This document shows positions 52,701-59,814 of a DNA stretch of 64,000 nucleotides, one piece after another (position 1 is the stretch's first letter; each line of letters begins with the position of its first letter). The DNA is from JABDQW01 sp942492025 (lineage in GTDB: Bacteria; Pseudomonadota; Gammaproteobacteria; SZUA-229), in the NCBI GenBank assembly GCA_942492025.1, contig CALODJ010000009.1, positions 186,001-250,000 of the forward strand. The letters run 5' to 3'. The position numbers and the translations under genes are program-made. Under the pieces are notes generated by a model. The model made no database searches. It worked only from the letters and a program-made list of their open reading frames with translations, and had not been told where the DNA came from.

Positions 52701-53224
52701 ATACCGAAATCCTGGAGAAAGCCGTCAATTCACTCAAGGCAGGTGAAGTACCCAATCCTGATGCGCCGCTGGATTCCGGTATCGAAATCGACCTGGGTAT
52801 TCCGGCTGTGATCCCGGATGACTATGTGTACGATGTGCATCTGCGCCTGATCCTGTACAAACGCATCGCCAGTGCCAAATCATCCGCTGAACTGGATGAG
52901 CTCAAGGTCGAATTCATCGACCGCTTCGGCCTGCTGCCGGAAGCCACCAAAAATCTGTTCCAGATCACTGAGCTCAGACTGCTGGCAGAACAGGTCGGCC
53001 TGGAAAAAATCGATGCCAACGACAGCGGTGCCCGACTGCTGTTCAATGAAAGACCCAACATCAACCCGGGCAAATTGATCGAACTCATACAAGCATCACC
53101 GCAGCAATACCGATTCAACGGCGCTGATGTACTCAACATTTCCAAAGAGCTGCCAGCAGACGCGACACGTATCCATGAAATAGCGGGTGTACTGGAGAAT
53201 CTGAGTGAACAAAAGGCAGCCTAA
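49766..53224 (+). CDS. mfd: Transcription-repair coupling factor Mfd
   Basis: The 1152-residue product has the full Mfd layout: an N-terminal UvrB-like part (VLVVDDLAHASQLHAEIDFY, LPDWETLPYDVFSPHQDIIS), the RNA polymerase-binding module (VVHIDYGIGRYLGLQQLEG), and the RecG-like motor (DRVVCGDVGFGKTEVAMRAA, Walker A near residue 636; IIVDEEHRFGVRHKE; TLTATPIPRTLNMSLAG; TTIIESGIDVPTANTILINR). It removes stalled RNA polymerase at lesions and recruits UvrA. The start codon is GTG. Confidence 0.95.
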   Translation: MSDLLKLPLPRTSAQSARWCRLYGSSLALATVEAAQKHTQGPVVLVVDDLAHASQLHAEIDFYSSNQHPILHLPDWETLPYDVFSPHQDIISERLKTLHALPNIQPGNILILPVNALLQKLTPRHYIDQHVLLLRLGDTLNIDSFRRNLEASGYSNVSQVMEHGEFAVRGSIIDLYPAGSNLPYRIDLLDDEIESIRSFNPSDQRTLEKTDRIELLPAREFPTDKDAIKRFRERYREQIAGDPLASLIYNNVSDGLIPAGIEYYLPLFFDRLETIFDYLPVKALFILPEQLQADIDAIWLNLEERYEQRRHDIERPLLPPDRLFLRADAVTQRIDQLTSVVSSTRKSTDAAHNLEVTAPPELLLQTQSQQPAKTFIDYLNHYSGRILLVAETAGRREALNELLRDNHLHAQACNTWRDFLLSTEQLCITVAEIGHGLLLQRPAISVITEPQIFGQRVSQQRRRKRATLDADAVIRNLTDLHIGSPVVHIDYGIGRYLGLQQLEGSNDMQAEYLTIEYAGGDKLYVPVTSLHLISRYTGASEESAPLHRLGSDQWQRAKKKAAIKAADVAAELLDVHARRAATSGHSYNVTQDEYTSFVSAFPFEETPDQETAINSVIGDLSTPHPMDRVVCGDVGFGKTEVAMRAAFIVANSGKQVAILVPTTLLAQQHYQNFKDRFADWPIRVECLSRFNSKKKQDAIVEQLKSGKVDVVIGTHKLLQSSIKFSDLGLIIVDEEHRFGVRHKEKLKSLRAAVDILTLTATPIPRTLNMSLAGVRDLSIIATPPLQRHSINTFVTEWNDPLIVEACLREIKRGGQIYFLHNEVKTIEKIADDIRQLVPDARVEVAHGQMPEKQLEQVMLDFYHQRFNILVCTTIIESGIDVPTANTILINRADKLGLAQLHQIRGRVGRSHHRAYAYMITPPASVLTEDAKKRLDAIESLEDLGVGFTLATHDLEIRGAGELLGEHQSGQISEIGFSLYTEILEKAVNSLKAGEVPNPDAPLDSGIEIDLGIPAVIPDDYVYDVHLRLILYKRIASAKSSAELDELKVEFIDRFGLLPEATKNLFQITELRLLAEQVGLEKIDANDSGARLLFNERPNINPGKLIELIQASPQQYRFNGADVLNISKELPADATRIHEIAGVLENLSEQKAA
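49998..50005 (-). promoter_or_regulatory. KOPS-like octamer on minus strand
   Basis: CCCTGCCC on the plus strand reads GGGCAGGG on the minus strand. It lies right of the dif-like site and points towards it, as KOPS should. It is inside mfd and could be chance. Confidence 0.3.
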
Positions 53225-53704
53225 GCGACATCGATATAACTAAAAAATCGTTTCTAGTTCATTAGCCCTTCTAAGGAAACTCTGATTAATTCAGAGTTTC
53301 CGCGGCGCACGGATGCGCCGCCATTTTCAATCGCCTTAAGCGATTGAAAATGAAGGGAAACAGAAAATCGCATTTTATGCTTCCCGTGCTCTGATAATTC
53401 ACGGATGAATTATTCAGAGCTTCCCTAAATTAACATCGTTACGAGAAGCGACAGCGACGTGGCAACCCCTGCCTATTGCACCGATCCAGCAGCATGGAAA
53501 TATTTGCAGTGTTCGGGTGCTTATAACGCCTCCATGTGTTGCCCCAATGGGGCCACGCTGTGTGCGTTAATTTTGCTCCGAGCACAATTCATGCGTCGCT
53601 TCGCTCGCAAAGACGTGCGTGTGCGCCGTAGGGTGCGCCGTGCGCACCGTCAGGCAAGAATAGAGGCAATACTGCTCCCGCTGCGCCTTGATGCGATATG
53701 AGGA
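53225..53704. other. Repeat-filled spacer after mfd
   Basis: Contains family B copy 3 (53275-53424), a segment at about 53552-53615 that recurs near 55981-56042 (core TGTGCGTTAATTTT), and a fragment of the family A internal arm at about 53630-53650 (GTAGGGTGCGCCGTGCGCACC). An 80-codon frame (53459-53701) spans these repeats and is not considered a gene. Confidence 0.65.
53275..53424 (+). repeat. Family B repeat, copy 3 (complete)
   Basis: 150 bp with ends GGAAACTCTGATTAATTC and GAATTATTCAGAGCTTCC, inverted with two mismatches. CTAA flanks both sides (53271-53274 and 53425-53428), a possible 4-bp target duplication. The interior has the palindrome TTTCAATCGCCTTAAGCGATTGAAA. No transposase is present, so it would depend on one encoded elsewhere. 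Confidence 0.85.
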
Positions 53705-53959
53705 TTAGCGACCCTTGCTGCCATGGCGCCGTGTTCTGTGGTGCATGTCATTAATCAGACCACTCAAGCCATTGATCCGATCATTTATCGTTGACACGAT
53801 CATTATCGAACCCGTCAGTATCAGTGCAAAAATGGCGAGCCCCAGTAACCAGCCCGGTAAACCGCTCAAACCTGTTGTTTGGACGATCAGATACGCCACG
53901 GTCCCCGCAAACGGAAAAATAAATACAATGAACACTAAACAAGCACTGGCTCGAAACAT
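53705..53959 (-). CDS. Small membrane protein (84 aa)
   Basis: Two hydrophobic segments (ACLVFIVFIFPFAGTVAYLI and LPGWLLGLAIFALILTGSIM) are followed by a basic, histidine-containing tail (NDMHHRTRRHGSKGR). It has the form of a small inner-membrane protein. No family was recognised. Confidence 0.55.
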   Translation of the reverse strand: MFRASACLVFIVFIFPFAGTVAYLIVQTTGLSGLPGWLLGLAIFALILTGSIMIVSTINDRINGLSGLINDMHHRTRRHGSKGR

Positions 53960-54311
53960 AGCATGCCCTCGTAATCGTAGGCTTCAAATGTTACCGATAG
54001 CAGCCTGCATTTAATTGACAAAATGCGCCAATGATGAGGCTTTGCGAAGGAACAGAAAATGAAGAATTCTACCGAGGACACAGCGTTCAAGCTGTGCCGC
54101 ATTCGATGAACAACCATGCAGAGATGAAGATCGATTTACTCGCGCAGCAGTATGGCAACGCATCGTTGCCGCGGCGTGTTCTGCCACACCTGACACGCAT
54201 GCTTGCACGCTGTTACCGGGTGATATACAGACAAGTCAATCTAACTCTGTGTTGATGTTCATGCATGACAAAGTCGCCGAGAGCGGTCCAAAAACCTGTA
54301 TAATTGCCTGG
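53960..54311. other. Spacer without convincing gene before the CsiV-like gene
   Basis: A 74-codon plus-strand frame (54031-54255) has no recognised family and no good ribosome site. The promoter of the CsiV-like gene should lie in its last part; no clear -35/-10 pair could be picked by eye. Confidence 0.4.
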
Positions 54312-54992
54312 ATGAAGAACCTGAACACCCTGCTAGCTCTGCTTGGCTTGTGGTTGTGTATGACCCATGCTACGGCGGCTGCCAAAGAATACGACTTCGA
54401 ACTCATCATATTCGAAGACAGATCCGGTCGATATGCCAACAGTGAACAATGGCAACATGAACTGCTTCAGTCAGGCACTTCAACATCAGCGGCAGAAGCA
54501 GCGGGTTCCTCGAGCGACACCGGCACCTTCAGCAGCGATGCCGAGTCAAAGATCCGCGAGATAAAGGGTATCGGGCTTGCTAAATATGCTAGAAAACTTA
54601 AATCAAACAAGCGCTATAACGTGCTGGTCCATAAGGCCTGGCGACAGCCCGGCTTGTCGCGGAAAGACGCTATTGACATAGCGATCGATAGCCGCCCGAC
54701 GGGCACCAGCACAGCGCCAACGGCGAAAACGGGCAACAGCATCCATGGTAGTGTCAAGATCGTGCTGGCAAGATATCTGCACATCTACACCGATATGATT
54801 TACCGACAACCACGGCCAGATACGACGCCGGCGTGGAACGGCGCGGAAACACAACAGTACAAGGAGTTTCCGATCAACTTTCACAGGCGCATGCGCAGCA
54901 AGGAACTGCATTACCTCGACCACCCCATGGTGGGGATACTTGTCATGGCCATGCCCGTCAAAAACACGGAAACGACTGAGGAAGAATCCTGA
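54312..54992 (+). CDS. CsiV-like peptidoglycan-associated protein
   Basis: The start at 54312 gives a signal peptide (MKNLNTLLALLGLWLCMTHA); the frame is open to 54249. The mature part starts with the CsiV-type strand EYDFELIIFEDRSGRYANSE, and ends with the typical EFPINFHRRMRSKELHYLDH, PMVGILVMAMPV. CsiV proteins are thought to support septal peptidoglycan processing and often lie next to mfd, as here. Conservation in the middle is low, with a Ser/Ala-rich insertion (SGTSTSAAEAAGSSSDTG). Confidence 0.7.
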   Translation: MKNLNTLLALLGLWLCMTHATAAAKEYDFELIIFEDRSGRYANSEQWQHELLQSGTSTSAAEAAGSSSDTGTFSSDAESKIREIKGIGLAKYARKLKSNKRYNVLVHKAWRQPGLSRKDAIDIAIDSRPTGTSTAPTAKTGNSIHGSVKIVLARYLHIYTDMIYRQPRPDTTPAWNGAETQQYKEFPINFHRRMRSKELHYLDHPMVGILVMAMPVKNTETTEEES

Positions 54993-55266
54993 GTTGGCCG
55001 CTGCCATCCGGACTACATTTGACAGTATCACGTTCGCAACCACGGTGCTTACCCAAAGGCGAAAGACATCAGCGCTGAAACAGCTAACTGCGCATTTCAC
55101 TCAGCATGACAGCCTGTCAACCCAGGCTCAAGCGCGATAAGTGATCGTTCTATCGAGAAAGCCCGGCATAAACCACGGGCCAATGGGCCATGCTTGCGCG
55201 CAACCGAGACTTCAGGCATCGAGAGAGATTAACAACTACGAAATACAAGCGTGCAGGCGCCTACGC

Positions 55267-55289
55267 ACTCATACCCTGGGGGTATGAGT
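55267..55289. terminator. Perfect hairpin ACTCATACCC-TGG-GGGTATGAGT
   Basis: A 10-bp perfect stem with a TGG loop. It stands in a gene-free region between the CsiV-like gene and the small minus-strand gene at 55340. No T-run follows, so it may be a regulatory or repeat hairpin rather than a terminator. Confidence 0.4.
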
Positions 55290-55339
55290 GACTCAGAATA
55301 CCAACAACCTCCCGAGAAAACTAATTAGCCCAAAAACAA

Positions 55340-55489
55340 CTAATGCGGCTTCCAGCCCAGCCTTCGCTCAATCCCGGAACGCCTACCTAATGCATCCCCA
55401 AATCGAACTGAAACGCGCCGGTCTTTCATTTTTCTGCGTTCACTAACACGCCGCTCAGGAGTTTTATTCTTATTGTCATCTGACGCCAT
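55340..55489 (-). CDS. Small Arg-rich protein (49 aa) with repeated ERR/DRR motifs
   Basis: A minus-strand ATG (55489) opens 49 codons to TAG at 55340. The product starts MASDDNKNKTPERRVSERRK and goes on with KDRRVSVRFGDALGRR and SGIERRLGWKPH. Repeated D/E-R-R pairs, with RRSGIERR, are typical of a class of short proteobacterial proteins of unknown function. The ribosome site is weak. No overlapping frame competes with it. Confidence 0.5.
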   Translation of the reverse strand: MASDDNKNKTPERRVSERRKMKDRRVSVRFGDALGRRSGIERRLGWKPH

Positions 55490-56210
55490 ATGTCCAAATC
55501 TTTATCATTTATTGAAAATTAGCCCTTTAATTCGTACTTCTCTGCATAACTTATGCCAGATAATTTAACTTATAGTTTTCAACAGCATACATTTAGCAAC
55601 CAAAACTTCACGTTCAAGCGTCACCAGCTATGTAAAGAATATCGACTAAATACTAAAATTGTTGGTGACGTGTCGACTCAATTAACATAGCCCGAAAGAT
55701 ATTCTTATTCACTGCAAATTCGACGGCACGGATCAAGTTGAATAGGTCTTTTTTTTTCATAGCAGTTGCTACAAAGGAAGTTGCAACATCGTGGCTCACG
55801 ATCCGGGCATTCATACAAACGGGACTGGTACTGTTGTAACATTGCTCGGCTCTGCACCGAATGACACTTACTTTAGCCGTATTTCAGGTCATTGCGAGCG
55901 ATAGCGCGGCAATCGATTGGCGTCTGTTCCCACGTCAGCCAGAGATTACAAATTACATCCTTGTAATTTGCCTCTTCGGAGCCGCACTTTGTGCGTTAAT
56001 TTTTCTCCGGGAAAAATTCATGCTTCGTACCTCGCAATGACGTATCTACTGTAAACTGTGGATTTCCAGCTCAAGTAAGTGCCATTGGGCTCTGCACCTG
56101 TATGTTTAGGACAGACTCACCGTATTCAAGACGAGCTGCCTGGTAGTGGTCGTCCGGCTTGCACAACAGAATCCGATCGAATTCACGTTGTAATCACCCT
56201 TGGTCATCTA
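55490..56210. other. Gene-free spacer with REP-type repeat
   Basis: No coding frame was found. The left half is AT-rich. The right half carries a repeat of 154 bp at 55888-56041 with inverted ends GTCATTGCGAG and CTCGCAATGAC. Promoters of the minus-strand small gene would lie at its left edge. Confidence 0.5.
55888..56041. repeat. REP-type repeat bounded by GTCATTGCGAG / CTCGCAATGAC
   Basis: The inverted 11-bp ends enclose about 130 bp that includes a part shared with 53552-53615 (TTTGTGCGTTAATTTTTCTC versus TGTGTGCGTTAATTTTGCTC). This end sequence is common in dispersed repeats of many proteobacteria. Confidence 0.7.
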
Positions 56211-57563
56211 TCAGACCGTAATATTCAGTTTCTTAATTAAATCATACAAGGTCGGCCGGCTCACCCCAAGAAGCTCCGCAGCCGGTGCTACCTTGCCATC
56301 AACATGCGACAGCGCGCGCATGATGGCCTGTCTCTCGACTTTTTCCCTGAGCTCGCGCAAATTGAAATTCATGTTTTCAACGGACGTTCTATCAAGTTCA
56401 AGGTCGGCAGCGGTTAACTGCTTGCCATCGGCCATGATTACTGCACGCTTGATTCGGTTCTGCAGCTCGCGCACATTGCCCGGCCAGGCGTAGCTTTCCA
56501 TCGCAGCCAGCGCCTCCTTAGTGAAGCCGCGAAGTTTTCGGCCGTGATCTTCGTTGAACTTTTCGAAGAAAAAGCGCGCGAGCACGATAATATCGCCTTC
56601 TCTTTCTCTCAGTGGCGGGATTTCTAGCGGGATTTCACTGATGCGATAGAAAAGGTCTTCTCTGAATTCACCGTTTTCGATTCTTTCCCGCAGGTTCTGA
56701 TGCGTTGCACACACCACCCGGGTATTGACCGCTATCGGTTCATGACCACCGACACGTTCGATAACACGTTCCTGCAGAAACCGCAGTAACTTGGCCTGCA
56801 GTGAAAGCGGCAAATCACCCATTTCATCCAGAAACAGGGTACCGTTATGCGCATGCTCGATCTTGCCCTTGGTCTGTTTGTTGGCACCCGTGAACGCACC
56901 TTTTTCGTAACCGAAAAGCTCGCTTTCAAGCAAGGTGTCCGGGATCGCCGCACAATTGATCGCAATGAACCTGCCCGCCTTGTTCTGGCCCAGATTGTGT
57001 AATGCCCGCGCGCACAGTTCCTTGCCGGTACCGCTTTCACCGAGCAACAATACGGTCGCATCCGAGGGTGCGACCTTCTCGATGGCCTTGGACACTGATT
57101 GCATTTGCGGGCTGCACGCGACAACACCGTCAAATGGCTCCTGTATGCTCCCCTGCAATAACCGCTGATTTTCTAACTCGAGCTCCATCAATCGATAGGC
57201 ACGATTCACGATCAATCCAATAATTTCCGGTTCAAATGGTTTGGTATAAAAGTCATACGCACCCAATCCAATCGCCTTGACCGCATTCTCTTTCTCATCC
57301 TGGCCGGTAACCACAATAACCTTGGTTTCCGGTTCAATTTTGAGAATTTCCTCGAGAGTCGCCAGCCCCTCGGATGGATCATCTGGGTGGGGTGGTAAAC
57401 CCAGATCCAGTGTAACGACGGCTGGTTTGTGCTTTTTAACTTGTTCAACCGCGCTCTCGCGATCGCCTGCAAGAATCACATCGTAGTTTTCAAAACACCA
57501 TTTAATCTGACTCTGCAAACCAGGGTCATCTTCAACAATCAGTAATTTATTGTTCTTAGCCAT
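56211..57563 (-). CDS. prsR: PrsR-like sigma-54-dependent response regulator
   Basis: The 450-residue product has three parts: a receiver (LIVEDDPGLQSQIKWCF, with phospho-acceptor in VVTLDLGLPPHPDD), an AAA+ sigma-54 activation domain (LLLGESGTGKELCARALHNL with Walker A, FGYEKGAFTGANKQTKG with the GAFTGA loop, and GTLFLDEMGDLPLSLQ), and a Fis-type helix-turn-helix (GKVAPAAELLGVSRPTLYDL). It matches PrsR of the XrtA/PEP-CTERM system, which controls exopolysaccharide and PEP-CTERM protein genes. It lies downstream of prsK on the same strand. Confidence 0.85.
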   Translation of the reverse strand: MAKNNKLLIVEDDPGLQSQIKWCFENYDVILAGDRESAVEQVKKHKPAVVTLDLGLPPHPDDPSEGLATLEEILKIEPETKVIVVTGQDEKENAVKAIGLGAYDFYTKPFEPEIIGLIVNRAYRLMELELENQRLLQGSIQEPFDGVVACSPQMQSVSKAIEKVAPSDATVLLLGESGTGKELCARALHNLGQNKAGRFIAINCAAIPDTLLESELFGYEKGAFTGANKQTKGKIEHAHNGTLFLDEMGDLPLSLQAKLLRFLQERVIERVGGHEPIAVNTRVVCATHQNLRERIENGEFREDLFYRISEIPLEIPPLREREGDIIVLARFFFEKFNEDHGRKLRGFTKEALAAMESYAWPGNVRELQNRIKRAVIMADGKQLTAADLELDRTSVENMNFNLRELREKVERQAIMRALSHVDGKVAPAAELLGVSRPTLYDLIKKLNITV

Positions 57564-57653
57564 TTATAGATATTTAGTAATTATTATTTTATGTATGTTA
57601 TTTAGCACATAAGCAGCCACATGTCGAAATATTTTACAAAAAATCCAATACAG

Positions 57654-59702
57654 TCAGGCGATTGGCAATTTAATTCGGAAACTGGTTCCCTTTCCGGGCG
57701 TACTTTCAACATCGATACTACCGCCAAGTGACAGAATGATTTCCTTGGTTTCATATACCCCGATACCCATGCCCTTGCCTTTCGTACTGTTGAACGGCTT
57801 GAACAACTGGTTCTGGATGAATGCCTGGTCCATCCCATGCCCGGTATCGCTGAACTCCAGGGCCACGTGGGCGTCATCAACAGACTGGATAATACTGATA
57901 CGACCGTCGTCCGGTGTTGCATCCTGCGCATTCTGAACAAGATGGCCAAAAATCGATAAAAGCTGGTATTTATCCGCCTTAACCAGGCAACTGTCGGTTT
58001 CACAGGAAAGGACAGGCACAGGCTTGTACTGCGTTTGCTGCCGCATTTTGACCAGCTCTTCGAGCAGCGGGATGATGTCGACCCGACTCGAGCTGGTTGA
58101 ACCGGTCTTGCTGCTGACGATCTCCAGCATTTTATTCATTTTATTGACGGTATTGCCGATGGTATGAATGACATCCTCCAGGAACAAGGGATTATGCTTG
58201 TGCTTCTCGGCATTTGTCATGATCAATGACAGCTGAGCCACCAGGTTCTTGATGTCGTGCACTATATACGTCGAGATCTTGTTGAAATTTTCAAACTGCC
58301 TGGCTTCCGCCAGTGCCACAGACGTTTGCTGTTGTTCCAGATATGAAGCCACCTGTCTTGCAGCCGTTTTCAACAAATCGCTGTCCTCCCAGTTGAAGTT
58401 CCGCCGCCTTGCGACCGAGTGTTCAAGCACAATGAAACCGATCAGCTTGTTGATATGAATCAAGGGCACAATCAACCAGGGCGAGATTTCGTTGATCCAT
58501 GTTGGCAGCTCGAGCCTGCCGAGGCGGTTGTAGACTTCCGGTTCCCTGTTCAATTCATCCACACTGATAACAAATTCGTACTCCTCAATAAACCGGGTCA
58601 TGGACCCGGCAGCGGGCTCTCTGATTTTGAGCAAAGGCATACGCCAGGCATCAACACATTCAAAAAAACCATTTTCCCGACGCAGCCATAACATACCGCC
58701 CGGACTTTCGATGATCTGCGCAATCGACCTGATGGTCTTGCGATACAGGTGTTCATCGCCAAATGAAATGGTACGTATGAAGCGCAGCCACTCCTCGCGA
58801 TAATCGTATTTGTAAGGATAAAAATGCTTGTTGACAAACACCTTTAGTCGCGCGCGAATTCGGCGTGATGCAAGAACCAGTACGAGAACCATGAAAGTGA
58901 AAAACAGCAGAAAGGCCTGTACTACTGGTCCCCAACTACCCCCGTATTCCTTGACGTAATAGCCGGCTATCCCCATGATCAGCAAATACACAGCGCTGGC
59001 CAGCAGTGTTGTCGTGTGGAAGACCACTCGACGTGATATAAAGAACTCCGGTGCCCAGAGAGGGTCTTTCGAGACGGACACGGCGATCAGAGGCACCAGC
59101 ATTGCCTCGACAAAACCCCGTGTTTGCCATAACACCGGGTCGATTCTCTGATACAGCAAAGCATCAGAATACATGTAGAAATTATAGATATATGAACCCA
59201 TCAAACCGAGACAGAGATACTTGATCGCCCAGCGTTGCTCCGAAGGCAGGTTTCTGTAGAGTTGCTCGACCAGAACGATGCCTGTGACTGCCAGCAAGAG
59301 TTGAAGTACGATGATCAGCCCGGCCTCGTTTTGAGTCCGCAAACCTATCTGCAGGAAGCCGTAGAGCATGATAGTCAGAACAGCAGCCACAATCAGCCCC
59401 GTTCTGAGCAGACCTTTTCCGCTTTGTGCCAGCGAAGCACCCTGTGAATAGGCCGCTGCAAGCATGCTGAGGATAAACAACAGCCAGGTCAGATTCCTGA
59501 GCACCTCAAAAATCTGTGAACCGGCAAAATAATTGTCCATCAGCGACTGAGCTGAAACGGAGACCGACCAGACGGCACTGGCCAACGCAGATGCCATTAA
59601 TAACTGCTTGGTACGGCCCCGGTGTTTGTCCGTCAGTAGAACAGCAAAAAAGACCAGATAGACAAAGGCACTGACTGTATAGCTTATGGTCTCAATGGCC
59701 AT
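57654..59702 (-). CDS. prsK: PrsK-like membrane histidine kinase
   Basis: The ATG at 59702 (MAIETISYTVSAFVYLVFFA) is preferred over the frame start at 59756. An N-terminal half with about eight membrane helices is followed by a GAF-like domain (ISPWLIVPLIHINKLIGFIV) and a kinase core: ISTYIVHDIKNLVAQLSLIM with the phospho-His near residue 481, then VQNAQDATPDDGRISI (N box), FSDTGHGMDQAFIQ and GKGMGIGVYETKEI. It matches PrsK of the PEP-CTERM system. Its partner prsR follows 90 bp downstream. Confidence 0.85.
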   Translation of the reverse strand: MAIETISYTVSAFVYLVFFAVLLTDKHRGRTKQLLMASALASAVWSVSVSAQSLMDNYFAGSQIFEVLRNLTWLLFILSMLAAAYSQGASLAQSGKGLLRTGLIVAAVLTIMLYGFLQIGLRTQNEAGLIIVLQLLLAVTGIVLVEQLYRNLPSEQRWAIKYLCLGLMGSYIYNFYMYSDALLYQRIDPVLWQTRGFVEAMLVPLIAVSVSKDPLWAPEFFISRRVVFHTTTLLASAVYLLIMGIAGYYVKEYGGSWGPVVQAFLLFFTFMVLVLVLASRRIRARLKVFVNKHFYPYKYDYREEWLRFIRTISFGDEHLYRKTIRSIAQIIESPGGMLWLRRENGFFECVDAWRMPLLKIREPAAGSMTRFIEEYEFVISVDELNREPEVYNRLGRLELPTWINEISPWLIVPLIHINKLIGFIVLEHSVARRRNFNWEDSDLLKTAARQVASYLEQQQTSVALAEARQFENFNKISTYIVHDIKNLVAQLSLIMTNAEKHKHNPLFLEDVIHTIGNTVNKMNKMLEIVSSKTGSTSSSRVDIIPLLEELVKMRQQTQYKPVPVLSCETDSCLVKADKYQLLSIFGHLVQNAQDATPDDGRISIIQSVDDAHVALEFSDTGHGMDQAFIQNQLFKPFNSTKGKGMGIGVYETKEIILSLGGSIDVESTPGKGTSFRIKLPIA

Positions 59703-59738
59703 TGTATCTGGGTATACGAAGCGAAAACGGGCAACACA

Positions 59739-59780
59739 CCAGCCCGCATCCCTCACCAGATGGTGAGAGATGCGGGCTGG
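59739..59780. repeat. Compact palindrome of family A type between prsT and prsK
   Basis: CCAGCCCGCATCCCTCACCA-GA-TGGTGAGAGATGCGGGCTGG, a 20-bp stem with one mismatch. Like the palindrome at 22804 it consists of two family A ends joined without a body. It may reduce read-through from prsT into prsK or be a mobile remnant. Confidence 0.75.
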
Positions 59781-59814
59781 TAGTGCAGCACATTAAAAAC
59801 TGTTAGGAACAAAT

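Noticed and set aside
53459..53701. 80-codon frame after mfd
   Set aside because: It runs through repeat fragments, with a basic low-complexity C-terminal part (VRRRVRRAHRQ) created by the GTGCGCC arm.
54031..54255. 74-codon frame before the CsiV-like gene
   Set aside because: No ribosome site, no family, and it overlaps the probable promoter of the next gene.
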